DNA of 64,000 nt, taken from the NCBI RefSeq assembly GCF_002237555.1, contig NZ_CP022540.1:434001-498000 (forward strand), in the 5' to 3' direction. How positions within the stretch are numbered: position 1 is the first letter of the stretch; every line of letters starts with the position of its first letter. Positions 33,982 through 43,664 of this stretch are shown here, one piece after another. The DNA comes from Antarctobacter heliothermus (GTDB lineage Bacteria > Pseudomonadota > Alphaproteobacteria > Rhodobacterales > Rhodobacteraceae). Made by a program: the position numbers and the translations under genes. Under the pieces are notes generated by a model. That model was not told where the DNA came from. It did no database searches and saw only the letters and a list, made by a program, of their open reading frames with translations.

Positions 33982-35678
33982 GCCACCAGATCCTCGGTGC
34001 TGAGATTGGCCAATGCACTAACCTCAGAGCGCGCCTCTGCCAATAGCCCGGCATGTTCCGGCAACATCCGCAGGATGTAGAAGGCCGCCAGCCGCGCATC
34101 GGCGCTGTCCGGGGCTGCCATCGCGGCGCGCAGGTGGAAATGTCCGCCCAGCACGCGGGCAAAGCCGCGCAGATAGGGCAACGCGCCGCCGAAACGGTCG
34201 GGCATCTCACGCGCCAGCAACGCCTCTGTCGTCTCGCGCAGCGATTCGGCCGCTTGCCAGACCGGTTCGGCCAGATCCGGAAGGTTGGCGCGCGCCGCCT
34301 CTGCCCCGGCCTCGATTTCGTCCAGCAGGGCAAAGGCGGCCTCACCGCCATCCATCATCTTGCGCCCGACAAGGTCCATCGCCTGAATGCCGTTGGTGCC
34401 CTCGTAGATCGCCGTTACCCGGACATCGCGCAGGTACTGCGCCGCGCCGGTTTCCTCGATAAAGCCCATACCGCCGTGGACCTGAATGCCCATGTCGGCG
34501 ACCTTGATTCCCGTCTCTGTGCCAAACGCCTTGGTGATGGGGGTCAGCAGCGCGGCGCGCGCTTTCCATTCCGCATCGCCGGTCGCATTGCCGGTGTCGA
34601 TGGCCACCGCCAATGACAAGGCAATGGCGCGGGCGGCAAAGGTTTCCGCCCGCATGGTGGCCAGCATCCGGCGCACATCTGCGTGGCCGATGATGGTGCC
34701 GTCGGGGGTGCGGCCCTGCTTGCGCTCTTGCGCATAGGCCAGCGCGTGTTGCAACGCGCCTTCAGCCACGCTGACGCCCTGAACGCCCACGCCAAGGCGG
34801 GCGTTGTTCATCATGGTGAACATGGCGCGCATGCCGTCGTGAGGTTCGCCCACCAGCCAGCCCTTGGCACCGTCATACTGCATCACGCAGGTCGGAGATC
34901 CGTGCAGGCCCATCTTGTGTTCCAGACTGACCACATGCAGGTCATTGGCCACGCCGGGCTTCCCGTTTTCGTCCGGGATCAGTTTCGGCACAAGGAACAG
35001 GCTGATGCCCTTGGTGCCCGGCACACCGTCCGGCAAGCGCGCCAGCACCAGATGGCAGACGTTTTCGGTAAAGTCGTTATCGCCCCATGAGATATAGATC
35101 TTTTGCCCGGTGATCGCGTAGGTGCCATCGCCATTTGGCACCGCCTTGGACGACAGCGCCCCCACGTCGGACCCGGCCTGCGGTTCGGTCAGGTTCATGG
35201 TGCCGGCCCATTCGCCAGAGATCAGCTTGGGCAGATAGAGGTTGCGCAAGTCGTCACTGGCGTGATGTTCCAGCGCGTCGATCTGACCCTGGGTCATCAG
35301 CGGGTTCAACTGCAACGACAGGCAGGCCGCACCGACCATGTCGTTGACGCAGGTCGTCACCGTCAGCGGCAGACCCATGCCGCCAAATTCCTCTGGCGCA
35401 GATGTGGCGATCCAGCCACCCTCGGCCATCGCCTTGTATCCTTCGGCAAACCCCTTGGAGGTGCGCACAACGCCGTTTTCCAGCCGCGCCGGGTCAAGGT
35501 CGCCGGATCGCTGCAAGGGGGCCAGCACCTCTTCGCACAGTTTGCCAGCCTCACCCAAAATGGCGGCGACCATGTCCGGTGTCGCCTCGGAAAAACGCTC
35601 TGTCCCAGCGACACGGTCGTAACCGACAACGTCACGCAAAAGCCGCATATAGGCATCGATTGGCGCACGATAGGGCAT
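33978..35678 (-). CDS. Acyl-CoA dehydrogenase, long C-terminally extended type
   Basis: FAD enzyme of 566 residues, longer than the 380-400 residues of classical acyl-CoA dehydrogenases because of an extra C-terminal helical domain. Family signatures: MNLTEPQAGSDVGAL, ISWGDNDFTEN, GVGVQGVSVAEGALQHALAY, HGGMGFIEETGAAQYLRD and the catalytic-region YEGTNGIQAMDLVGRKM. This subfamily includes 3-methylmercaptopropionyl-CoA dehydrogenase (DmdC) of DMSP degradation, but the substrate cannot be fixed here. GAGGAGACCCCC precedes the ATG at 35678. Electrons would go through ETF to the ETF-QO encoded at 22-23.7 kb. Confidence 0.88.
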   Translation of the reverse strand: MPYRAPIDAYMRLLRDVVGYDRVAGTERFSEATPDMVAAILGEAGKLCEEVLAPLQRSGDLDPARLENGVVRTSKGFAEGYKAMAEGGWIATSAPEEFGGMGLPLTVTTCVNDMVGAACLSLQLNPLMTQGQIDALEHHASDDLRNLYLPKLISGEWAGTMNLTEPQAGSDVGALSSKAVPNGDGTYAITGQKIYISWGDNDFTENVCHLVLARLPDGVPGTKGISLFLVPKLIPDENGKPGVANDLHVVSLEHKMGLHGSPTCVMQYDGAKGWLVGEPHDGMRAMFTMMNNARLGVGVQGVSVAEGALQHALAYAQERKQGRTPDGTIIGHADVRRMLATMRAETFAARAIALSLAVAIDTGNATGDAEWKARAALLTPITKAFGTETGIKVADMGIQVHGGMGFIEETGAAQYLRDVRVTAIYEGTNGIQAMDLVGRKMMDGGEAAFALLDEIEAGAEAARANLPDLAEPVWQAAESLRETTEALLAREMPDRFGGALPYLRGFARVLGGHFHLRAAMAAPDSADARLAAFYILRMLPEHAGLLAEARSEVSALANLSTEDLVA

Positions 35679-35802
35679 GGGGGTCTCCTCTGTCTTGGCA
35701 AGCTGGCGTGGCTCTTGTAGCACGCCCGCAGCCATGTGGCAGAGGGTAGACGCCCCCGCCCCCGCCGCAACCAGAACGCCGCGTCACGAGAGGACCGCCG
35801 CG

Positions 35803-36744
35803 ATGCCCGCCCTTCGCCTGAGCGCCAGCACGCAGGATCTGACCCACGCCGCCGGTCTGTTGACCGACGGCGGGCTTGTCGCCTTCCCCACAGAGACGGT
35901 GTACGGACTGGGCGCCGATGCCCGGCAAGACCGCGCCGTAGCACGCATCTTTGCCGCCAAAGGCCGGCCTGAATTCAACCCCTTGATCGTACATTGCGCG
36001 GAACTCGATCAGGTCAAGGCGCTGGTGCATTGGTCAGAGGCCGCGCAGTCGCTGGCCGATGCCTTTTGGCCCGGCCCGCTGACGCTGGTCCTGCCGCTGC
36101 GCCCAGAGGCGGGCATCTCGCGGCTGGTGACGGCGGGGCTGGACAGTCTGGCGGTACGGATGCCAGCCGCGCCGGTGGCGCAACACCTGCTGCGCATCTT
36201 TGGCGGTCCAGTGGCAGCCCCCTCTGCCAACCGTTCGGGCCAGATCAGCCCAACCCGCGCGGCCCATGTGATGGCCGATCTGGGCGACCGGATAGAGGCG
36301 GTGGTCGATGGAGGCCCCTGCGCGGTGGGCCTAGAATCCACGATCCTTGGCCTGACCGGCACCCCGCCCACACTGTTGCGCCCCGGCGGGGTCACCGCAG
36401 AGGCGCTGTGCGATGCATTAAACACGCGTATCGCGCTGCGGCGCGAAACCGACGGGATCAACGCGCCCGGCCAGACCCGATCACACTATGCACCAAGGGC
36501 CGGTGTCCGGCTGAATGCGGTCGAATTCGAACCGGGAGAGGCGCGGCTGGGCTTCGGCGCGGTCGATTGCGACCTGAACCTGTCGCCCGCCGAGGATTTG
36601 ACAGAGGCTGCCGCCAATCTGTTCGAGTTTCTGCACCGGCTGGATGCGACAGGCGCGCCGGTCATCGCCATTTCGCCCATCCCGCATCTAGGGCTGGGCG
36701 TTGCGATCAACGACCGGCTCAGCCGCGCGGCCGCTGAACGTTAA
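35803..36744 (+). CDS. tsaC: L-threonylcarbamoyladenylate synthase
   Basis: Makes threonylcarbamoyl-AMP for the t6A37 modification of tRNAs reading ANN codons. The 313-residue protein has the YrdC domain (GGLVAFPTETVYGLGADARQ, KGRPEFNPLIVH, FWPGPLTLVL, PSANRSGQISPT) and a C-terminal Sua5 domain. The ATG at 35803 has a GAGAGGA ribosome binding site; upstream in-frame codons overlap the divergent acyl-CoA dehydrogenase start. Confidence 0.94.
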   Translation: MPALRLSASTQDLTHAAGLLTDGGLVAFPTETVYGLGADARQDRAVARIFAAKGRPEFNPLIVHCAELDQVKALVHWSEAAQSLADAFWPGPLTLVLPLRPEAGISRLVTAGLDSLAVRMPAAPVAQHLLRIFGGPVAAPSANRSGQISPTRAAHVMADLGDRIEAVVDGGPCAVGLESTILGLTGTPPTLLRPGGVTAEALCDALNTRIALRRETDGINAPGQTRSHYAPRAGVRLNAVEFEPGEARLGFGAVDCDLNLSPAEDLTEAAANLFEFLHRLDATGAPVIAISPIPHLGLGVAINDRLSRAAAER

Positions 36745-36760
36745 GACCCGTATCCGGGTA

Positions 36761-37342
36761 TCAGGCCCGACCGCCCTCAGAACTCAACGCCAATGCCGCG
36801 ACGCCCAGAGTGGCCAGCGCCGCCTCCCATTTTTCCGCATCCCGGTGGTCAAAGATCAACGCGGGGCTGGCGTCACAGACCAGCCAGCCGTTTTGGGCAA
36901 TCTCGCTTTCCAGCTGCCCCGCCGCCCAGCCCGCATAGCCCAGCATCATCATCCACTTGCCGGGGCCATCGCCCTTGGCAAGATCCTCAAGGATGTCCAG
37001 CGTCGCGGTCATGTGGATGTCATCGCGCACCTCCAGCGTGGTCACGATCGACTGATAGTCCGGGGTGTGCAGGACAAATCCGCGCCCCATCTCGACCGGG
37101 CCGCCGAAATGCACCGTGCGATGCGACAGATCATGGGCCGATTCGATGTCAAGTTGCGCCAGCAGCGTCGGCATATCGACGTCCTTGCTGGCCTTGTTGA
37201 CGATCAGCCCCATCGCGCCTTCGTCCGAGTGGTCGCAGATGAACACAACGCTGTGTTCGAACCGCGGATCCCCCATGCCCGGCATGGCAATCAGCAGATG
37301 CCCGGTCAGGTTGGTGGATTCGGTTGCCTGTGCGACGGCCAT
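36761..37342 (-). CDS. YqgE/AlgH family protein (DUF179)
   Basis: A 193-residue protein with the family signatures LTGHLLIAMPGMGDPRFEHS, VVFICDHSDEGAMGLIVNK, VHFGGPVEMGRGFVLH and MMMLGYAGWAAGQLESEI. The biochemical role is unsettled; some members were linked to alginate gene control. It converges with tsaC 16 bp away. Confidence 0.9.
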   Translation of the reverse strand: MAVAQATESTNLTGHLLIAMPGMGDPRFEHSVVFICDHSDEGAMGLIVNKASKDVDMPTLLAQLDIESAHDLSHRTVHFGGPVEMGRGFVLHTPDYQSIVTTLEVRDDIHMTATLDILEDLAKGDGPGKWMMMLGYAGWAAGQLESEIAQNGWLVCDASPALIFDHRDAEKWEAALATLGVAALALSSEGGRA

Positions 37343-37483
37343 GGGCCTCCCCTTCTTGCGAACAGGGGTAGCATGACGATGCGCGCCGGGACTGACAAGT
37401 GCGTCACATCTGCGTCAGCCCCACGCTGTGTTCGCTTGAACGTGACTTTTCTTTTCAGCGCAAACCCGGCACATGCTTAGGTC

Positions 37484-38293
37484 ATGAAACGTATTGCCCT
37501 GACGATCCTGCTGGCCTTGATGCCCGCCCTTGCCGCCACACTGGCCGCTGCGCAGTCCTATGACGACGTGGTCGAGGCGCAGATTTTGCCCGGCTGGCGG
37601 TTGCCCAACGGCGACCATATGGCCGCGCTGCACCTCAAGCTGGCTCCGGGATGGAAGACCTATTGGCGCTCACCCGGCGATGCCGGCATCCCGCCGCAGT
37701 TCGACTGGGGCGGAGCGCAGAACATGGCCGCCATCGGCGTCTACTGGCCCGCGCCAGTGGTGTTCTGGCAGTCGGGGATGCGGTCGGTCGGCTACAAGGA
37801 CAGCGTGATCCTGCCTTTGAAGATACGGGTGAAGACCCCCGGACGCGATGCGCGGCTGGGTGGGGTCATCGACATCGGCATCTGCAAGGACGTCTGCCTG
37901 CCGCACCGTATCCGCGTTTCGGCGGAGCTGTCCGCCGGACAGACCAAACCCGACCCGGCCATTGCCGCTGCCATGGCCGACGTGCCCTTTGGCGCCAGCG
38001 ATGCAGGGGTCACGCATGTGGCGTGCCGGATCACGCCGCGCGCCGACGGTATGGGCCTGCGCGTCGCTATCGACATGCCGCCTGGCACCGGGCGTGAGGA
38101 AACCGTGATCGAGGCCGCTGATCCCAACCTGTGGATCGCCGACCCGGAGACCGGATGGCAAGGCGGACAACTGATCGCTGAAACGCGCGTCACGCATATG
38201 TCAGGCGGGGCCTTTGCGCTGGACCGCTCTGGCCTGCGGATCACCGTTCTGGGTGGCAGGATGCCCGTCGATATTCGCGGTTGCGCTGGCTGA
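37484..38293 (+). CDS. Periplasmic DsbD N-terminal-domain-like protein
   Basis: A 269-residue protein with a signal peptide (MKRIALTILLALMPALAATL, cleavage near residue 23) and a DsbD-alpha-like immunoglobulin fold, as in WKTYWRSPGDAGIPPQFDW and CKDVCLPHR. The cysteines C134 and C138 form a C-x3-C pair matching the redox pair of DsbD-alpha. The membrane and thioredoxin domains of DsbD are absent, so it needs a partner such as CcdA. Role in thiol supply to the periplasm is inferred. Confidence 0.82.
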   Translation: MKRIALTILLALMPALAATLAAAQSYDDVVEAQILPGWRLPNGDHMAALHLKLAPGWKTYWRSPGDAGIPPQFDWGGAQNMAAIGVYWPAPVVFWQSGMRSVGYKDSVILPLKIRVKTPGRDARLGGVIDIGICKDVCLPHRIRVSAELSAGQTKPDPAIAAAMADVPFGASDAGVTHVACRITPRADGMGLRVAIDMPPGTGREETVIEAADPNLWIADPETGWQGGQLIAETRVTHMSGGAFALDRSGLRITVLGGRMPVDIRGCAG

Positions 38294-38354
38294 CCCCAAA
38301 CAGGCTGACCCAACGGTCAAACCGGCAGATCTGCCGCTTGCGGGCGCAGTGCCC

Positions 38355-38375
38355 GCCCCGGACCTGATCCGGGGC
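38355..38375. repeat. REP-like palindrome between convergent genes
   Basis: GCCCCGGA (38355-38362) and TCCGGGGC (38368-38375) form a perfect 8-bp inverted repeat with a 5-nt spacer. The pattern CCCCGGA-n5-TCCGGGG is a common dispersed palindrome in alphaproteobacteria. It lies between the DsbD-like gene and the RND pump gene, where it may also end transcription. Confidence 0.55.
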
Positions 38376-38407
38376 CTTTGCCAATTGCCAATGCGTCGGC
38401 GGGCCGT

Positions 38408-41400
38408 TTAGCCCACCCTCCCTTCGGATCGGCCCATCAGACGGCGGGCGACAACACCCAGACCGCTGATCAGGTACAGCGCCAGTGGCACCGCCACCGC
38501 GCCCATCAGGAACAGGCCCAGCGCCGCCACCGTCGGGGACACACCCTGCGGCATCCAAGCTGCCAGCGCGGGCAACACAGCGCCGGTCCACGCGGTATAG
38601 CCCAGCGTCGCGGCCAGCCAGACCAGCATCAGCACTGCCCCGACCATCAGCACCCCGCGCACCGCCGCATCCCGGAACTGCATCCCGCGCTTCAGCGCCG
38701 CCACTTGCCGTCCGATGTCATGCTGGATCGCCACCAGCGCAGGCACGATCATCAGCACCAGCACCACGCCAAACCCCAACCCGTAGACCAGCGTGATCAC
38801 CGTCGGTTTCAGGAACTGCGCCTGTGACGAGGATTCGTACAGCAGCGGCGCAAGGCCCAGCACCGTCGTCGCCGTTGTCAGGAACACCGCCCGCAAACGA
38901 TCCGCCGCGCCGTCGATAATCGAGGGGATCAGCCCCCGTTCCTTGGCGTATTCGTCGATCTGCGTCACCAGCACGATCGAATCGTTGATGATAATGCCGG
39001 TCATTCCCAGCAGGCCGACCACGGTGAACATGCTCATCGGGATGTCCCAGATCGCGTGGCCATAGATGGTCCCGACAAGGCCAAAGGGCACAATCGCCAT
39101 GACCACAAAGGGCCGCGTCCAGCTGGCAAAGACCCAAGCCAGCACAAGGTAGATCCCCAGCAGCACCATGATCAGGCCGTTGCGGGCATCGGTCAGAAAC
39201 TCGTTTTCCTGTTCGGCCAACCCGGCAAGACGGTATTCCACCTGCCGATTTGCAGCGATCTCCGGCAGGATTTCCTCTTGCAACGCCTTGACCACCGCCT
39301 CGGCGCGGGCGGCATCGTCCTCGGAAATATCCCCGGTGACGGACACCAACCGCAGCCCGTTTTCGCGCCGCACGGTCGAAAACCCGGTCCGGCGATCGAC
39401 GCGGACGATATCTGCCAGCGGCACATAGGCCCCGGCGGCGGTGCGCAACTGCATCCGCTCCATGAAATCGGCGGTCAGTTCGTCCTCTGGCAGTTCGACG
39501 CGGATCTCGGCAGAGCGCGGCCCATCGGGATAGGTCGCGGCCTCGATCCCGCCAAGACGGTTGCGCAGCGTGCGCCCCAGCCCGTCGATGTCAAAGCCCA
39601 GCACAAGCCCCTGCGGTGTCAGTTCAAGGATCAGCTCATCCTTGTCATAGGACAGGTTGTCCTCAACCGCCGTGACCTCGGGAAAGCGCAGGACGGCCTC
39701 TTTGAGATCCTCGGCGGCGGCCTTCAGCGTCTCTGACCCGGCACCGTAGAATTGCACGTCCAGCGAATCGCCGCCCGGCCCGCCACGCCAGCCCCGGAAA
39801 GAGATGGTTTCGGCCAGCGGGTGACGGGTCACGCGGTCCTGCAGCTCTCCCACAAAGGCAAACGACGAATAAGGCCGCAGGTCGGCGTCGATCAGTTCGA
39901 TGGAAATTGCGCCCAGTTGATCCGGGTCCTTGGTATCGGCCCCCGGCAGCGACCGCCCCGAGTTACCGCCAATTTCGGCCAGCACATAATCCAGCGGGTT
40001 GGTGCCATAGCGTTCCTCATACTCGCGGCCCAGTTCCTCTGTCGCTTCTTGGAACAGTCGCATCTGTTCCAGCGTATCCGCCCGCGTGGCGGTGGGGGAC
40101 ATGGCAAAGTTGCCGGTGACGGACCCCTGCTCTGGCGAGTTGAAAAAGCGCCATGTAACGTCGCCGTTGACAAAGGCGGTGATCTGCGTCGCCAGCGCCA
40201 GTGTCAGCAGCGCAAAGACCGCGTAGCGCGCTGCAATCACGCCGCGCATAAAGGGGCGGAACAGCGTCTCTCGCACCCAGCGAAAGCCGCGATTGACAAG
40301 GGTCGAGGCCATGTCGATGCCGTTGTCCGAAAGGGTGCGCAGCGCGGCCGCGCGCGCTGCCGTCGGCATCAGCGCCAACCGGACCGCGATGACGGTTACG
40401 AACAGCACGGCAAGCCCACCAAGGACCAGCGGCAGATCGGCCCAAAGGGCTGCGCGCAGGTCTATCGCGCTTTGGCTCAGCCCGATCAGCGCCTTTGGCG
40501 CGTCGGCAAACATGCTCCAAAGCGCCACCAACACGCCGGGCAGCGCCAGTGCCGCCAACACCAATAGCGCCACCGCCAGCACACAGACCAGCGTCACGCC
40601 CAGCACGCCCAGTCCGGCGCGCCACAGCTTTGTCCCCGTTTGGGGACGCGATTTCAGCGCGTGGGCCATGTGGTTGGGCAGGATCAGGAAGCATTCGACC
40701 AGCGAGGCGATCAGCACCACAATCACCGTAAACGGTATATCAGAGATCAAATCGCCAAACCGCCCGCTGATGGCCGTCAAGCCAAAGAAGGCAATGACCG
40801 TGGTGATAGTCGCCGAAAACACCGGCAGAGCCATGCGTTGGGCCGCGCCCTCTGCCGCCTCAAACGGGCTGTTGCCGTGGCGTGACAGGTGGTCGGCGTG
40901 TTCACCCACAACAATGGCGTCATCCACCACGATGCCCAGCGTGATGATCAACGCAAAAAGAGAGATCATGTTGATCGTCAGCCCGGCCACATACATCAGT
41001 GCAATGGCCGACAGCAGCGCGGTGGGGATACCCGCCGCCACCCAGAACGCCGTGCGGGTGTTGAGAAACAGGAACAGCAGCGCCACAACCAGCGCCAAAC
41101 CGGTCACCGCGTTGTCGATCAGGATATTCAGACGGCCGGTGATCGCCTCTGACCGGGTGCGGATCAGGTCGATCTTGACACCTTCGGGCAGCGCGGCGGT
41201 CAATTCGGCGGCCACCTTTTCAACGGTGGCCTGAATGCCGATGGCATCCCCCCCGGCAGAGCGGTCGACCCGGATCGAAATGGCCGGGTTCTCACCTACG
41301 AAATAACTGCGCTGACGGTCGATCCCTTCGACCCGGATAAGGGCCACGTCGCCGACGGTCAGGTTGGTGCCGCCGGGGTTGGACCGCAGTACAATCGCCG

Positions 41401-42127
41401 CAATGGCATCGGCAGAGCGTTTTTCGATCCCGGTGCGCACGCGCGCGCCCGCACCTGCGACGTCGCCCGCCGGATCGGCCTGCACCTCGGCGGCGATGGC
41501 GTCGGAAATCTCGCTCATGGTGATGTCATGGGCGATCAGGTTCTGAACCGGCACCTCAATCACCGTCTGCGGCGCGGCAAGACCGCGAATCGTGGTCTGG
41601 GTCACACCCTCGGCGAACAAGCGCACGATCAACTCATCGGCAAAGCGCGCCAGCTGGTCGACACCGACTGGCCCGGTGATCACCAGATCCGTCACCCGGT
41701 CGCGCCAGCCGCCCCGGCGCACGTTGGGATCGTCGGCGTCCTCTGGCAACGTGTTGATTGCGTCCACCGCCTGTTGGACGTCATCGGCGGCCCGGGCAAT
41801 GTCCCAACCCGGTTCAAATTCCAGCTCGATCGAGGCGCGGCCTTCGCGTGACAGCGCGGTCGAGGCAATCACCCCGTCCACCGACAGCAACGTCGGTTCC
41901 AGGACCTGCACAATGGCGGCATCCACATCCTCTGCCCCGGCCCCGTCCCAAGTTACAGTGACGTCGATCTCCTCAATGATCACATCGGGAAAGAACTGCG
42001 CCCGCATGTTGGGAACGGCAAAAGCCCCGGCGGCCAGCATCATGACCAGCAGAAGGTTGGCAACCGTGGGATGTCGAACGAAGTAGCCGAACAGGCCTCC
42101 TGCAGCAGTGGGAAGTGCGCGCGCCAT
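38408..42127 (-). CDS. RND-family efflux pump with additional membrane helices
   Basis: Proton-driven inner-membrane exporter of the AcrB/HAE1 class, 1239 residues against about 1030-1050 for classical members. The proton-relay aspartates are in LGIVVDDAIVVGEHADH; the second half carries LGMTGIIINDSIVLVTQID. Between the sixth and seventh standard helices (about residues 505-600) there is an inserted segment with two extra hydrophobic helices, and the C-terminus adds two more. The start lies 3 bp after the adaptor gene stop, so pump and adaptor are one operon; no outer-membrane factor is adjacent. Substrate unknown. Confidence 0.9.
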   Translation of the reverse strand: MARALPTAAGGLFGYFVRHPTVANLLLVMMLAAGAFAVPNMRAQFFPDVIIEEIDVTVTWDGAGAEDVDAAIVQVLEPTLLSVDGVIASTALSREGRASIELEFEPGWDIARAADDVQQAVDAINTLPEDADDPNVRRGGWRDRVTDLVITGPVGVDQLARFADELIVRLFAEGVTQTTIRGLAAPQTVIEVPVQNLIAHDITMSEISDAIAAEVQADPAGDVAGAGARVRTGIEKRSADAIAAIVLRSNPGGTNLTVGDVALIRVEGIDRQRSYFVGENPAISIRVDRSAGGDAIGIQATVEKVAAELTAALPEGVKIDLIRTRSEAITGRLNILIDNAVTGLALVVALLFLFLNTRTAFWVAAGIPTALLSAIALMYVAGLTINMISLFALIITLGIVVDDAIVVGEHADHLSRHGNSPFEAAEGAAQRMALPVFSATITTVIAFFGLTAISGRFGDLISDIPFTVIVVLIASLVECFLILPNHMAHALKSRPQTGTKLWRAGLGVLGVTLVCVLAVALLVLAALALPGVLVALWSMFADAPKALIGLSQSAIDLRAALWADLPLVLGGLAVLFVTVIAVRLALMPTAARAAALRTLSDNGIDMASTLVNRGFRWVRETLFRPFMRGVIAARYAVFALLTLALATQITAFVNGDVTWRFFNSPEQGSVTGNFAMSPTATRADTLEQMRLFQEATEELGREYEERYGTNPLDYVLAEIGGNSGRSLPGADTKDPDQLGAISIELIDADLRPYSSFAFVGELQDRVTRHPLAETISFRGWRGGPGGDSLDVQFYGAGSETLKAAAEDLKEAVLRFPEVTAVEDNLSYDKDELILELTPQGLVLGFDIDGLGRTLRNRLGGIEAATYPDGPRSAEIRVELPEDELTADFMERMQLRTAAGAYVPLADIVRVDRRTGFSTVRRENGLRLVSVTGDISEDDAARAEAVVKALQEEILPEIAANRQVEYRLAGLAEQENEFLTDARNGLIMVLLGIYLVLAWVFASWTRPFVVMAIVPFGLVGTIYGHAIWDIPMSMFTVVGLLGMTGIIINDSIVLVTQIDEYAKERGLIPSIIDGAADRLRAVFLTTATTVLGLAPLLYESSSQAQFLKPTVITLVYGLGFGVVLVLMIVPALVAIQHDIGRQVAALKRGMQFRDAAVRGVLMVGAVLMLVWLAATLGYTAWTGAVLPALAAWMPQGVSPTVAALGLFLMGAVAVPLALYLISGLGVVARRLMGRSEGRVG

Positions 42128-42130
42128 ACC

Positions 42131-43582
42131 TTAGCCCCCCATACGGGATTCAAGGCGCTCGACCATTTCCGCCGGCACCTGTTTCTGCGACAACTGCGCC
42201 AGCAGGCGGGTCTTGGCCGCCTCCGGCATCCGGGTGTTTTCCTCGATAAAGGCGACCAGTTTGGCGCGCCGTTCGTCCGTCAGCTCGACCATGTCCGGCA
42301 CCTCGGGCACCGCGTTCTGTCGTAGCGGTTTGACCTTGATGCCAGCACCCAGCAGCGGCGTGCGTTGGGCCACAACCTCACGGCCCGCGATGCCGCGCCC
42401 GCGGACCAGCACGTCATCGCCCTGCCGCCGCAACACCTGGACCTGCACTGTTTCCAGCCTGTCGTCGTCGCCCACAGCCAACACTTCTTGGGCGGCATTG
42501 ACCGCCGTAGCAGGCAGGCGCGCGACATCGTCCAATGGCGCCTCCTTGATGCTCACGGCCACAAAATCACCCGGCTTGAAACCGCGCGGGGCCTCTAGTG
42601 TGGCAAACAACTGGCGGCCGGTCTGGCCCTCACCCACGGCGGCACCTTCGCGGGAAATCACGCCCTGCGCCGAAATGTTGGTGCCAAAGAAATCCAGCGT
42701 CACCGTCACCGGCGCGCCGCGCAAGCGGCCCGCTTCGTCCAGAAGACGCGCGTATTGCTGGGTCGAGACGCGGAACGCGACCTCCAGTGCCTGCGGGTCG
42801 ACCAGTTGCGCCAATTGCTCATTCGTTGACACCAGCCGCCCGGCGACCACCGTCACATTCGACAAGGTTCCGGCAAACTCGCCGCGGATCTCTGTGTCGT
42901 TCAGCCGGCGCTCTGCCTCGTCACGGGCGATCTCGCCCCGGCGCAGCCGTGTTGCGGCCTGATCAATGCGCGCCTCTGCGGTGGCCACTGCCTGCCGCCG
43001 GGTCAGCACCGACTGCCGTTCGCTGGACAGCGACAGTTCTGCCGATTCCACCGCCGCTGCCGTACCGACATTACGTTCCAGCAAGTCGCGCTGACGTCGC
43101 AGCGCGGTCTCACGCAGCACCACTTGATCCTCTGCCGCGACCAGTTCGTCGCGCGCGATGATCAGCGCGCGCTCGGCCTCGCGGACCTCGGCCCGGGCAT
43201 CCAGCAAATCGCTTTCGGCGCGATCCAGCTCAGACTGTGCATTGGCAGGGTCGATCCGCGCCAACACCTGCCCCGCTGTCACCTGCCCCCCCTCGACAAA
43301 GGCGGGGTCCAGTTCCACCACTGTCCCGGCCGCCGCGGCCCGAATTTCAAGCGTTCGGCGGCTTTGCACCTCACCGAAAGATGTCAGGACCGGCACCGCC
43401 GTTTCCAGCCGCATGGACACAACATTGACGGAGAATACGCGTTCGCGCGCCTGCGGGACGACGGCCTCTCTGGCCATCTGAGCCACGACGGCGTCACGCA
43501 CCATGATCCCGGCAAAAGCCAGCAGACCCAGGGTTATCGACAACAAGAACAGCCCGGTCAGGCTCTTTCGCAGAAAACGCAT
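42131..43582 (-). CDS. RND efflux periplasmic adaptor (membrane fusion protein)
   Basis: A 483-residue adaptor with an N-terminal membrane anchor (about 10-30), a lipoyl/barrel-sandwich half (RRTLEIRAAAAGTVVELDPA), a long coiled-coil hairpin rich in Ala, Glu and Arg (about 110-220) and a C-terminal beta-barrel and membrane-proximal domain. It would link the adjacent pump to an outer-membrane channel. I start at the ATG at 43582 (GGAG 8 nt upstream). Confidence 0.92.
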   Translation of the reverse strand: MRFLRKSLTGLFLLSITLGLLAFAGIMVRDAVVAQMAREAVVPQARERVFSVNVVSMRLETAVPVLTSFGEVQSRRTLEIRAAAAGTVVELDPAFVEGGQVTAGQVLARIDPANAQSELDRAESDLLDARAEVREAERALIIARDELVAAEDQVVLRETALRRQRDLLERNVGTAAAVESAELSLSSERQSVLTRRQAVATAEARIDQAATRLRRGEIARDEAERRLNDTEIRGEFAGTLSNVTVVAGRLVSTNEQLAQLVDPQALEVAFRVSTQQYARLLDEAGRLRGAPVTVTLDFFGTNISAQGVISREGAAVGEGQTGRQLFATLEAPRGFKPGDFVAVSIKEAPLDDVARLPATAVNAAQEVLAVGDDDRLETVQVQVLRRQGDDVLVRGRGIAGREVVAQRTPLLGAGIKVKPLRQNAVPEVPDMVELTDERRAKLVAFIEENTRMPEAAKTRLLAQLSQKQVPAEMVERLESRMGG

Positions 43583-43664
43583 TTTTACAACTCCGCGGAC
43601 CACACCGCGAAAATAGCGGCACAGGGGGTCTTTCCAACCCTATCGGATTATACGCAAGTGGCGA

